Of a stretch of DNA of 22,158 nt, positions 1-6,685 are shown one piece after another. The DNA is taken from positions 1-22,158 of the forward strand of contig DATAXV010000104.1 in the NCBI GenBank assembly GCA_036272915.1. The letters run 5' to 3'. Source of the DNA: DATAXV01 sp036272915. Its GTDB lineage: Bacteria; Chloroflexota; Dormibacteria; Dormibacterales; Dormibacteraceae. Under the pieces are notes generated by a model. It worked only from the letters and a program-made list of their open reading frames with translations. It did no database searches and had not been told where the DNA came from. Positions within the stretch are counted from its first letter, which is position 1; each line of letters opens with the position of its first letter. Made by a program: the position numbers and the translations under genes.

Positions 1-276
1 GTAGCCGCCCTCGAGGTCGGCGGTGACGGGGACGGCCACCGACCTGGCGATCCGCTCGACCGCCGCCAGCATCTCCCCGACCGGGGTCTCCTGGTGGTCG
101 GCGTAGCCGAGTGAGAGCGCGACCCCCCCGCTGGTCGTGGCCACGGCGGGGAAGCCGGCTCCCTCGAAGGCACGGGCGCTGGTCGCGTCCCACGCGTTGG
201 GGAGGACCAGCATCTCCCGGTGGAGCTCCCGGAGGGCGTCGACGGGATCCGCCGCCGATGTGCGCTCGTTCGTCAT
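1..276 (-). CDS. Isocitrate lyase/PEP mutase family protein (5' part)
   Basis: The visible 92 residues are the N-terminal part of an isocitrate lyase/phosphoenolpyruvate mutase superfamily enzyme; the rest lies beyond the left edge. The recognisable block is LPNAWDATSARAFEGAGF followed by ATTSGGVALSLGYAD, and near the edge VTADLEGGY. These are the first strands of the TIM barrel, with the family Asp of the metal/phosphonate site in TADLEGGY. Members cleave or form C-C or P-C bonds in 2-methylisocitrate, carboxyphosphonoenolpyruvate or oxaloacetate-like substrates, and the substrate here cannot be told. The start is the ATG at 276; a GTG two codons upstream (282) is an alternative, and no clear ribosome binding site is visible. 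The gene is divergent from the small gene at 481. Confidence 0.85.
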   Translation of the reverse strand, partial: MTNERTSAADPVDALRELHREMLVLPNAWDATSARAFEGAGFPAVATTSGGVALSLGYADHQETPVGEMLAAVERIARSVAVPVTADLEGGY

Positions 277-480
277 GACCACGATGATCGGCCCTGGACT
301 GGACCATTCACAAGATCCAATCCCGGTGCCGTCGAGAGGGCCAATCTGGGCCTAGTGTCCCGGTAGGAACGGGATCCGGAACTCCGACGCGTGGACCTTT
401 TGAGTTGGCCGGGACCGGATGACGCACCTTCGGCGGCGCATCGCCAGCGGTCACGGGGCAGGACAGGGGACAATGTGCCT

Positions 481-690
481 ATGGCTGCGCATTCGCTTTC
501 GACCAGCCGACCCGCCAGGAGAGGCGAGCTCTGCACCTGCGGAAGGCAGGCGACGACGGTGATCGTCGCGGCGGAGACCGAAGTCGGCTGGTGCGGCACC
601 TACGACGCCCCCCAGGTCCGTCCCTGCCGCTTCTGCGGTGAGGACATCGCCCATCAGGGCCGCTGCCCTCAGTACCGGCTGCACCTGTAA
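481..690 (+). CDS. Small Cys-rich protein, putative zinc ribbon
   Basis: A 69-residue protein of unknown function. A basic N-terminal stretch (to about residue 18) is followed by CTCG, WCG, CRFCG and a last Cys before the C-terminus. The paired cysteines suggest a small zinc-ribbon fold that binds one metal ion. The ATG at 481 was preferred over the in-frame GTG at 391, because the upstream residues look like translated intergenic DNA. A GACAAT hexamer at 469-474 lies six bases before this ATG, resembling other promoters in this window. I recognise no family and infer no function; metal binding is inferred from the Cys spacing only. The remainder of 277-480 shows no gene. Confidence 0.5.
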   Translation: MAAHSLSTSRPARRGELCTCGRQATTVIVAAETEVGWCGTYDAPQVRPCRFCGEDIAHQGRCPQYRLHL

Positions 691-797
691 CGACGGCGGC
701 TCCGGCCGGCCTCTTCGAGCGGGAGCGGGCACCCCGGCCCGCCAGGGGCGGAGATCGGGTCATCTTCAGCGTCCCCGCCTGCGGGTCGCGGCAGCAA

Positions 798-831
798 TTG
801 CGTCTCCCTTATATGAGCGCTATGTTACATA
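798..831 (+). promoter_or_regulatory. ArsR-gene promoter with candidate operator
   Basis: TTGCGT (798-803), a 17-base spacer and TATGTT (821-826) form a -35/-10 pair that places transcription start at about the GTG at 833, so the message would be leaderless. Overlapping it, 809-831 carries an AT-rich element of form TTATA...GTTACATA. A closely related copy lies in the promoter of the SRPBCC gene (1705-1727 on the minus strand), which suggests autoregulation plus control of that gene. Confidence 0.5.
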
Positions 832-832
832 C

Positions 833-1180
833 GTGGATGTCTTCTCCGCGGTCGCCGACCCAAGCCGCCGCAAGCTCCTCGATCTGCTCGCCGACGGCGA
901 ACGGCCGGCGGGCGATCTGGTCGAGATCCTGCCCGGACTGACCCAACCCGCCGTCTCCCGCCATCTCCGCGTCCTCCGCGAGGCGGGTCTGGTCGACGTG
1001 CGGCCCGACGCGCAGCGGCGCGTGTACTCGCTCCGGCCGGAGGGCCTGGCTCAGCTGGATCACTGGCTGGATCGCTACCGGCACTTCTGGGGAGCGAAGC
1101 TGGACGCTCTCGAGCGCCATCTGGACGAGCGCGCGGCGCGCGGGCGGAAGGGTACGGACGGAGACCCGGATTCCGCCTGA
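833..1180 (+). CDS. ArsR-family winged-helix transcriptional regulator
   Basis: A 115-residue one-domain regulator. It opens with DVFSAVADPSRRKLLDLLADGE, the typical first helices of ArsR/SmtB repressors that work with AHSA1-type proteins. The recognition helix follows in the segment TQPAVSRHLRVLREAGLV, and then a beta-wing with RRVYSL. No Cys-rich ANVC(D/E)LC metal box is present, so a metal-sensing role is not supported. The GTG at 833 was chosen because the protein then begins exactly at the family N-terminus and sits where the promoter predicts the transcript to begin. The gene runs convergently into the SRPBCC gene with nine bases between the stops. ArsR and AHSA1/SRPBCC genes are frequent partners, although usually in tandem. 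Confidence 0.85.
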   Translation: MDVFSAVADPSRRKLLDLLADGERPAGDLVEILPGLTQPAVSRHLRVLREAGLVDVRPDAQRRVYSLRPEGLAQLDHWLDRYRHFWGAKLDALERHLDERAARGRKGTDGDPDSA

Positions 1181-1189
1181 GCGGCACGC

Positions 1190-1696
1190 TCAGTGCCGGT
1201 CGAGGGCCTCGATCCGGTGTTCGTAGGCGGCGAGGTAGGGCAGATGGTCGACCGTGCGGTGCCCGTCGCCGGCCAGGTGATGGGCCAGCTGCTCCAGGAA
1301 GCCGTGCCAGCCCGCGCCCAGCCCGCGCGCGTCAGGCCGGCTCAGCCCGTGGTGGCAGAACGTGTACACGCAGCCGCCCTCGGCCGCCTCCAGCTCCCAA
1401 CGGACGATCGAAAGGCCCCAGCTGTAGGCGAGGGCGCGGCCCTGCTCGAGCTCGGTGATTACGCCGTCGATCTCGCCCTCGTCGGTGCCGCTGAAGTCGA
1501 TGTGATAGCGTCCGCCGCGCCTGGGGTCGACGTCGGCCGGGTAGCCCATCCAGGCCTCGATCTCGTCGGGAGCCGTGATCGCCTGCCAGACCCGGTCGGG
1601 ATCGTGATCGGTGGCCCGGCGCCAGTCCAGCCGGTAGCAGATCGAGATCGCCGCCGGGTCCCGTGCCTTCGTCGCCTCGCGCTCTCGTTCGTTCAT
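1190..1696 (-). CDS. SRPBCC (AHSA1/START-like) domain protein
   Basis: A 168-residue protein with a single SRPBCC/AHSA1-like helix-grip fold. Visible family features are DPDRVWQAITAPDEIEAWM, then a Gly-rich turn DPRRGGRYHIDF, EIDGVITELEQGRALAYSW, and the C-terminal helix around GWHGFLEQLAHHLAG. These cavities bind hydrophobic ligands; the ligand is unknown. The ATG at 1696 was chosen, because the residues upstream of it do not look like protein and a TATAAT hexamer ends seven bases before it. It is the convergent partner of the ArsR gene and shares the AT-rich promoter element with it, so it is probably controlled by that repressor. No signal peptide or membrane segment is seen. Confidence 0.85.
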   Translation of the reverse strand: MNEREREATKARDPAAISICYRLDWRRATDHDPDRVWQAITAPDEIEAWMGYPADVDPRRGGRYHIDFSGTDEGEIDGVITELEQGRALAYSWGLSIVRWELEAAEGGCVYTFCHHGLSRPDARGLGAGWHGFLEQLAHHLAGDGHRTVDHLPYLAAYEHRIEALDRH

Positions 1697-1702
1697 GCCG
1701 CC

Positions 1703-1727
1703 ATTATATAACGAATGAGTTCTATAA
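1703..1727 (-). promoter_or_regulatory. SRPBCC-gene promoter with the same candidate operator
   Basis: Read on the minus strand, TATAAT at 1708-1703 is a perfect -10 hexamer six bases before the ATG at 1696, implying a leaderless transcript. The 23-base element at 1727-1705 matches the ArsR-promoter element (809-831) at about 14 of 23 positions, including the outer TTATA and GTTA(C/T)ATA blocks. I see no convincing -35 hexamer. Confidence 0.45.
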
Positions 1728-1775
1728 GCCTCTGGGATCGAGCATCGGAGGTGGGACTGGTAGCCTGGCCCCTCC

Positions 1776-2507
1776 ATGACAAGGCGGTGGACGAACAGGG
1801 CGGCGATCGAAGAGTGGGCGAGGATGCCCCGCGAGGCGATGGAGCGAATGGACGCCGAGGGGGACTTCGCCAAGCGCCACCTGGTCAACCCGACGCTGCT
1901 GCGCATGCTCGGCGACGTCGCCGGGAGGAGGGTGCTCGACGCCGGCTGCGGCCAGGGCTACCTGAGCCGCATGCTCGCCGCCCGAGGCGCCACGGTCCTG
2001 GGCGTCGAGCCCGCCGCCGCGCTCTTCGACTACTCGGTCGAGCGCGAGGCGCAGCTGGGCCAGGGCATCCGCTACGTCCGCGCCGACCTCTGCGAGCTCC
2101 CCGATCTCGGGGAGCCCTTCGACGTCTGCGTGTCGAGCATGGTCATGGCCTGCATACCCGAGTGGGAGCGTGCGCTGGCCGCGTGCGTAGAGCGGCTCCG
2201 CTCGGGAGGTGTCATCGTGGTGACCCTCAACCATCCCTGCTTCGAGCGGCTCTGGACGGCGTGGCGCGAGCACGGCGAATACCGGCTGGATCGCTATCTC
2301 GCCGACTACGAGATCCAAGGGCTCCACGGCGTCGACTTCCACCGGCCGCTCTCGGTCTATCTCAACAAGCTGATCGGCCTCGGATGCCGCATCCGCGAGG
2401 TCGCCGAACCGGGCCTCTCCGAAGCGGCGGCAGCTGAGGGTCCGGCGGGCATCGAGGCCTACTGTCACCTGCCCAACTTCGTCCTGATCGCGGCCGAGCG
2501 ATCCTGA
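1776..2507 (+). CDS. Class I SAM-dependent methyltransferase
   Basis: A 243-residue cytosolic methyltransferase of the Rossmann-fold type. Motif I is VLDAGCGQG (residues 53-61). It is followed by an acidic end of strand 2 (VLGVEPA), a YVRADLCELP segment that would contact the adenine, and a motif-IV region DVCVSSMVMACIPEWE. The C-terminal half (from about residue 150) carries substrate-side helices with DRYLADYE and LPNFVLIAAE at the end. The substrate is unknown; a small molecule is most likely from the overall length. The start is the ATG at 1776; a TAGCCT hexamer at 1761-1766 precedes it by nine bases. The GNAT gene follows after a 22-base gap and may be co-transcribed. Confidence 0.87.
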   Translation: MTRRWTNRAAIEEWARMPREAMERMDAEGDFAKRHLVNPTLLRMLGDVAGRRVLDAGCGQGYLSRMLAARGATVLGVEPAAALFDYSVEREAQLGQGIRYVRADLCELPDLGEPFDVCVSSMVMACIPEWERALAACVERLRSGGVIVVTLNHPCFERLWTAWREHGEYRLDRYLADYEIQGLHGVDFHRPLSVYLNKLIGLGCRIREVAEPGLSEAAAAEGPAGIEAYCHLPNFVLIAAERS

Positions 2508-2529
2508 CGGTCGGGCCCGTCCTGCCGTG

Positions 2530-3036
2530 ATGCTCGGCCCGCCCTTCGAGCGGATCCGCGTCGGCCCGGCGCGGATGGAGGACCTCGACCGGATCCTGGC
2601 CATCCTCGGCGAGGCGGCGGGTTGGCTGCGGGCGCGTGGCCTGGACCAGTGGCCGCTCGAGATGCCCGGGCGGATCGTCCTCCCCGGGCTCACGGCGGGC
2701 AACTGCCATCTCGCCTGGGACGATGGGGTCGCGGTCGGCACCCTCACCCTCCAGGACGCCGACGAGACGTTCTGGGGCGAGCGGCCGCCGGACGCGTTCT
2801 ATCTGCACCGGCTCGCCGTGAGCCGCTCCCATCGCGGCCTCGGCCGGGAGCTGCTGGAGTGGGCCGAGGCGGCGACGCGAAGCGCCGGCCGGAGCTTCCT
2901 GCGGCTCGACTGCATGTCGGACAACCCGGGGCTCCGCGCCTTCTACGAGCGCGCCGGATACCTTCACCGGGGCGACGTCGACGGCTGGGGCACCAGCCTC
3001 TACGAGAGGGAGGTGGGGGGACCGCGGCGGCGGTAG
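2530..3036 (+). CDS. GNAT-family N-acetyltransferase
   Basis: A 168-residue acetyltransferase. FERIRVGPARMEDLDRIL is the first strand and helix of the fold. FYLHRLAVSRSHRGLGREL contains the acetyl-CoA pyrophosphate-binding signature (R-x-x-G-x-G/A), and LRLDCMSDNPGLRAFYERAGY is the motif-B region with the usual N-x-x-L-x-x-F-Y-x-x-x-G-Y pattern. An acetyl-CoA dependent transfer to an amine is expected; the acceptor is unknown. The GTG at 2527 directly before the ATG would add one residue. The closest upstream gene is the methyltransferase, 22 bases away. The gene ends convergently with the TetR gene. Confidence 0.87.
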   Translation: MLGPPFERIRVGPARMEDLDRILAILGEAAGWLRARGLDQWPLEMPGRIVLPGLTAGNCHLAWDDGVAVGTLTLQDADETFWGERPPDAFYLHRLAVSRSHRGLGRELLEWAEAATRSAGRSFLRLDCMSDNPGLRAFYERAGYLHRGDVDGWGTSLYEREVGGPRRR

Positions 3037-3107
3037 CTCAAGGCAACCATGGCGGTTTGGTCACGAGGACGGCTGAGGCGGCCGGCCGGGCCGACCGGTG
3101 GGGATGC

Positions 3108-3737
3108 TCAGAGGCCATCGACGGCGCGATCGACGGCGTCGAGGGCTCGGTTGATCCGGGCGACGTGGTCCTCGATGATGTCGGCCGTCCTCTCGCCCGC
3201 CAGTTGCCGTGCGACGGTGGCCAGGAACTCGGTGCGATAGGCGGCGACGAACAGCGCCGCCATGAGCCGGGGCCGCTCGGAGCGCCCCTCCTCGCCGAGC
3301 CGATTGGCGAGCAGACCGGCGAGCAGCGCCTCCGCCCCCTCGATCCTCTCCCGGGCGCTGGCCTGCAGCGTGGGTGAGCCGATCACCACCCGCCAGAACT
3401 GGCCGAAGCCGTCGCCCATGCCGGAGAGGGCGTGGCGCCGATCGATCAGATCGAGGACCAGCCGTCGCAGCCCCGCCAGCGGCGGCTCATCCGGACCCAC
3501 CGCGGCGACCGCGGCCGAGAGCAGGTCCACCGTCTCCTCGCCGCGATCGAAGAAGAGGTCCTCCTTGCGGGAGAAGTAGTTGAAGACGGTCATCTTGGAG
3601 ACGCCCGCCGCCTCGGCGACCTCGGCGACGCTGACCTCATCGAAGCCCCTCGCCAGAAACATCCCGGTGGCGACATCCGAGATGTGCTGTCGGGTCTCCC
3701 GCTTCTTCCGTTCTCGCAGACCGACGCCGTCGCTCAT
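3108..3737 (-). CDS. TetR-family transcriptional regulator
   Basis: A 209-residue TetR/AcrR repressor. The N-terminal helix-turn-helix spans about residues 12-60: RQHISDVATGMFLARGF leads to EVSVAEVAEAAGVSKMTVFNYF and then KEDLFFD, the canonical end of the DNA-binding domain. Residues 65-209 form the helical ligand-binding and dimer domain. It is divergent from the FAD monooxygenase gene with 49 bases between the starts, the standard arrangement in which a TetR protein represses the neighbouring detoxification enzyme and is released by its substrate. A TATAAT (3751-3746, minus strand) lies eight bases before the ATG, again implying a leaderless or nearly leaderless message. Confidence 0.9.
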   Translation of the reverse strand: MSDGVGLRERKKRETRQHISDVATGMFLARGFDEVSVAEVAEAAGVSKMTVFNYFSRKEDLFFDRGEETVDLLSAAVAAVGPDEPPLAGLRRLVLDLIDRRHALSGMGDGFGQFWRVVIGSPTLQASARERIEGAEALLAGLLANRLGEEGRSERPRLMAALFVAAYRTEFLATVARQLAGERTADIIEDHVARINRALDAVDRAVDGL

Positions 3738-3786
3738 TGACGAAGATTATATCCGACATAATTTTAGACCCGGTATAGTTTTCTCC
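3738..3786. promoter_or_regulatory. Divergent TetR/monooxygenase promoter region with palindrome
   Basis: The minus-strand -10 TATAAT (3751-3746) serves the TetR gene, and the plus-strand -10 TATAGT (3774-3779) lies seven bases before the monooxygenase ATG. An imperfect 17-base palindrome is centred on 3754: arms ATTAT and ATAAT at 3746-3750 and 3758-3762, with TC and GA also pairing near the centre. It overlaps the TetR -10 box and is the best candidate for the TetR operator. Confidence 0.5.
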
Positions 3787-4422
3787 ATGGACGAGTACGA
3801 CGTCGTTATCGCCGGAGCCGGGCCGGTTGGCCTGATGCTTGGCTGTGAGCTTGCGCTGGCGGGCGTCCGGGTGGTGGTGCTGGAGCGGCTCACCGCCCCC
3901 GATAAGACGATCAAGGCGGGAGCGATCACGACTCCCACCGCGGAGGCGTTCGATCGCCGGGGGATGCTGCCCCAGCTCGAGGCGGCGCAGGAGCAGACGC
4001 TGGAGCAGTTCCGGGCGTTCATCCGACAGCTCACGGGAGGTGCGGTGCCACCGCGTCCGGGCGGCGGCTTCGTCGGCCACTTCGGCGCCATCATGCTCGA
4101 CCGCGACAACCTCGACGAGTCGGATCCGGAGCTCACCGGGCACGGTCCCAGCTCGTCCCTGACGATGATCACGCAGCAGCAGCTGGAGGCGATCCTGGCG
4201 GGACGGGCCGCCGAGCTCGGCGTCGAGGTGCGTCGCGGGGTCGAGGTCACCTCCTTCGATGCTGGTCCGGAGGGCGTGGCCGTGGCGTCGGGGATGGATT
4301 GGTCCGCGCCGGCTGGATCGTCGGCTGTGACGGCGGGCGAAGCCTGGTTCGCCGGCTCGGAGGCTTCGCCTTCCCCGGCACCGACGCGGAGATCACCGGG
4401 CACCAGGCGCTGGTCGACCTAG
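3787..4422 (+). CDS. FAD-dependent aromatic monooxygenase, N-terminal frame (frameshifted gene)
   Basis: This is the first reading frame of one FAD-binding monooxygenase (PF01494-like class A hydroxylase) whose second half continues from about 4293 in another frame. The start MDEYDVVIAGAGPVG carries the GxGxxG dinucleotide fold at residues 10-15 and ends the second strand with VVVLER. True homology runs to about residue 168 (EGVAVASG). After the G-run at 4290-4293 the frame becomes nonsense and stops at 4422. One added G restores a 512-residue protein, a normal family length. Family enzymes hydroxylate aromatic rings or inactivate drugs such as rifampicin and tetracyclines using NAD(P)H and O2. 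The divergent TetR gene supports an inducible detoxification role; the substrate is unknown. Confidence 0.75.
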   Translation: MDEYDVVIAGAGPVGLMLGCELALAGVRVVVLERLTAPDKTIKAGAITTPTAEAFDRRGMLPQLEAAQEQTLEQFRAFIRQLTGGAVPPRPGGGFVGHFGAIMLDRDNLDESDPELTGHGPSSSLTMITQQQLEAILAGRAAELGVEVRRGVEVTSFDAGPEGVAVASGMDWSAPAGSSAVTAGEAWFAGSEASPSPAPTRRSPGTRRWST

Positions 4423-5324
4423 AGGGGGCGGAGGCGCTCGGGGCCGGGTGGAACTGCACGGAGCGCGGCGTCTACGTTCACGGGCCGATGCCGGGGCGGA
4501 TCCTCACCGTCGAGTTCGACGGAGCGCCCGAGGACCGCGATCGACCGATCACCGCCGAGGAGCTCCAGGCCAGCCTGCGCAACGTCAGCGGCACCGACGT
4601 CCGGGTTACCGCGGTCAGATCGGCGACCCGCTGGACGGACAACGCCCGTCAGGCGGCGACCTACCGCGAGGGGCGGGTTCTGCTCGCGGGCGACGCCGCC
4701 CACGTCCACTCGCCCTTCGGCGGGCAGGGGCTCAACCTGGGCATCGGCGACGCCGTCAACCTGGGCTGGAAGCTGGCCGCGGTCGTGCGCGGCTGGGCTG
4801 CGGAGGGGCTTCTCGACACCTACACGTCCGAGCGCCACCCGATCGGCGCCTGGGTCCTGGACTGGACCCGAGCGCAGGTCGCGCTGATGCGACCTCAGCC
4901 CAAGGAGCGCGCACTCCGCCGCATCGTCGCCGATCTGGCCGGCACCGTCGCCGGGACCACCCAGCTGGTGACGAGGCTCTCCGGGGTCGGGCAGCGCTAC
5001 GACCTGGGCGGCGGCCATCCCCTGGTCGGCTCCAGCGCCCCCGACCTGGAGCTGGCGGACGGCAGCCGGCTGGCCGGTCACCTTCACGAGGGCACCGGTC
5101 TGCTCCTCGACCTCATCGACGACGCGGCGCTGCGAGCGTCCGCCGAGGGGTATGGGGAGCGCGTCCGGGTCGTGACCACCGGCTGCCAGGGGGCCGCTCT
5201 GGCCGCGCTGCTGGTTCGTCCCGACGGGATCGTCGCCTGGGCTGCCGACCGCGACGGGGAGGCCAGTGACCCCCGGCCGGCGATCGCCCGGTGGTTCGGC
5301 ACCCCCGCCGCCGTCGCCACCTGA
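4299..5324 (+). CDS. FAD-dependent aromatic monooxygenase, C-terminal frame (frameshifted gene)
   Basis: This is the continuation of the gene beginning at 3787. In the frame entered at 4293 it reads DGLVRAGWIVGCDGGRSLVRRLGG, the DG motif that links the FAD and NAD(P)H sites. Then comes a beta-rich substrate domain, and the GD motif in GRVLLAGDAAHVHSPFGGQG, which binds the FAD ribityl phosphate. A C-terminal thioredoxin-like extension follows (GHPLVGSSAPDLEL onward). The TTG at 4299 is only the first formal start in the frame, and I do not believe translation starts there. Either the gene is intact and a base was missed in sequencing, it is a recent pseudogene, or less likely it frameshifts at the G-run. 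The F420-type oxidoreductase follows after about 205 bases. Confidence 0.75.
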   Translation: MVRAGWIVGCDGGRSLVRRLGGFAFPGTDAEITGHQALVDLEGAEALGAGWNCTERGVYVHGPMPGRILTVEFDGAPEDRDRPITAEELQASLRNVSGTDVRVTAVRSATRWTDNARQAATYREGRVLLAGDAAHVHSPFGGQGLNLGIGDAVNLGWKLAAVVRGWAAEGLLDTYTSERHPIGAWVLDWTRAQVALMRPQPKERALRRIVADLAGTVAGTTQLVTRLSGVGQRYDLGGGHPLVGSSAPDLELADGSRLAGHLHEGTGLLLDLIDDAALRASAEGYGERVRVVTTGCQGAALAALLVRPDGIVAWAADRDGEASDPRPAIARWFGTPAAVAT

Positions 5325-5529
5325 CTCAGCGCCGGGCCAGGACGAGGATCTCGCGCGTGAGCGTGCGATGGACCGGCTCCAGGTGCCCGGGCCGGACCGC
5401 GAATGGCCCGCGAGGCCTCCGCCGTGTAGCGTTTGCTGCTGGGCAGAGCTGTCCCAGGCGCGGCCTCGGGACGACGCCTCCGCCCATCTACCGCACCCGG
5501 CACGGCACATCGCAAGGAGCTGCCCATCG

Positions 5530-6459
5530 ATGAGCGCCACCGACCAGGTCCACTTCGGCTACAACACCCCTGCCGGCGAGCGGCGCATCGAGCGGATCGA
5601 TCCGCGCACCTTCGGCCGCGATCTGCAGTCCGTCTGCGATGTCGCCTGCCAGCACTTCGACGCCTTCTGGGTGCCGGACCACATCATGCGCGGGGACGTC
5701 TTCCGGCTCGAGTGCTGGACCCAGCTGACCTGGCTCGCGGCGCGCTACCCGGCCCAGATGCTGGGCACGGTGGTGATGGCCAACTCCTACCGCCACCCGC
5801 CGCTCCTGGCCAAGATGGCCAGCAGCATCCAGCACCTGAGCCGCGGGCGGCTGATCTTCGGCTACGGCGCGGGCTGGCTGGAGGAGGAGTACCGTGCCTA
5901 CGGCTACGACTTCCCCTCGACCAGGACCCGTATCGCCCAGATGGTGGAAGGCATCCAGCTGATCCGGGCGATGTGGACGGAGACGCCGGCGAACTACCAG
6001 GGTGTCCACTACCAGGTGACCGACGCTCACTGCGAGCCGCGGCCCGACCCGATCCCGCCGATCATGATCGGCGGCGACGGCGAGCGCTACCTGCTCCGCG
6101 CCGTCGCCGAGCACGCCGACTGGTGGCTGTGCTTCGCCCGGGACGGGGCCACCCTCCGCCACAAGATCTCGGTCCTGGAAGACCACTGCCGGGACGTTGG
6201 GCGGGATCCGGCGACGATCGAGAAGGTGTGCCCGATGACCGTCTACCTGGCGCCAACCCGATCCGAGGCGGAGGCGCGGGCGGGATCGGCGCTGGAGGGG
6301 CCGGAGCCTCCCTTCGCCGGCGATCCGGCAGCACTCCGGGCGCGCATCGAGGAGCTGACTGACATCGGCTTTCGCCACTTCGTGTTCGCCTTCGCCGGGT
6401 TTCCGGAGACCGGCGACCTCCGGCTCTTCGCCGACAAGGTCATCCCGCACTTCCGGTGA
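5530..6459 (+). CDS. LLM-class F420-dependent oxidoreductase
   Basis: A 309-residue luciferase-like TIM-barrel oxidoreductase. It shows FWVPDHIM near residue 45, LGTVVMANSYRHPPLLAKM, the family hallmark FGYGAGWLEEEYRAYG, then MWTETPANYQGVHY and PPIMIGGDGERYLLRAVAEHADWW near the cofactor site. This combination is typical of actinobacterial-type F420-dependent members rather than FMN luciferases, but the cofactor is inferred from family resemblance. The ATG at 5530 has AAGGAG at 5514-5519. A longer in-frame start was rejected because the upstream residues are low-complexity and not conserved-looking. The reaction is likely hydride transfer to an unknown organic substrate. It may be co-regulated with the upstream monooxygenase, but a TAGCGT hexamer in the gap allows its own promoter. 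Confidence 0.88.
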   Translation: MSATDQVHFGYNTPAGERRIERIDPRTFGRDLQSVCDVACQHFDAFWVPDHIMRGDVFRLECWTQLTWLAARYPAQMLGTVVMANSYRHPPLLAKMASSIQHLSRGRLIFGYGAGWLEEEYRAYGYDFPSTRTRIAQMVEGIQLIRAMWTETPANYQGVHYQVTDAHCEPRPDPIPPIMIGGDGERYLLRAVAEHADWWLCFARDGATLRHKISVLEDHCRDVGRDPATIEKVCPMTVYLAPTRSEAEARAGSALEGPEPPFAGDPAALRARIEELTDIGFRHFVFAFAGFPETGDLRLFADKVIPHFR

Positions 6460-6685
6460 CGGCGTCAGGGGCGGACGCCCGATGCCCATCGAGCGGGCGG
6501 TGCCGGCGATCATCCATCCAGACGCCAGCGGCCTTTGCCTCGACCAGATCGGCGAGAGGATTCGGGTCGCCTGTCCACTGAGGCGAACTCCCGTCACGCT
6601 CTGTCACGTTCATGCACCCTGCTCAAACTCTGACCCAGCGTCAAGGTCAAGGGCCCCGGCCGACTTTCTTCGCGGGCCCTCGCGA
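6460..6685. other. Intergenic region with inverted repeats
   Basis: No convincing gene. TGACC (6631-6635) and GGTCA (6645-6649) form a short inverted repeat, and read on the minus strand the region starts with tandem TTGAC units. Two GGGCCC-containing segments (near 6650-6656 and 6675-6681) can pair as a 7-bp hairpin just downstream of the lipoprotein stop, without a U-tract. A 57-codon ORF on the minus strand (6613-6440) follows the tandem TTGAC units but overlaps the oxidoreductase 3' end and has no recognisable family. Confidence 0.35.

Noticed and set aside
4290..4300. Programmed ribosomal frameshift in the monooxygenase gene
   Set aside because: There is no slippery heptamer of known type or evident stimulatory structure, and the same one-base homopolymer loss occurs twice more nearby, so a sequencing or mutational indel is simpler.
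5326..5430. Minus-strand fragment ending FAVRPGHLEPVHRTLTREI... with a stop at 5326
   Set aside because: It looks protein-like at its C-terminal end, but no start or homologous upstream part is visible and it lies in the leader region of the oxidoreductase gene, so I could not support it as a gene remnant.
6651..6681. GGGCCC-containing hairpin as intrinsic terminator of the lipoprotein gene
   Set aside because: A 7-bp stem can form but no U-rich tract follows on either strand.
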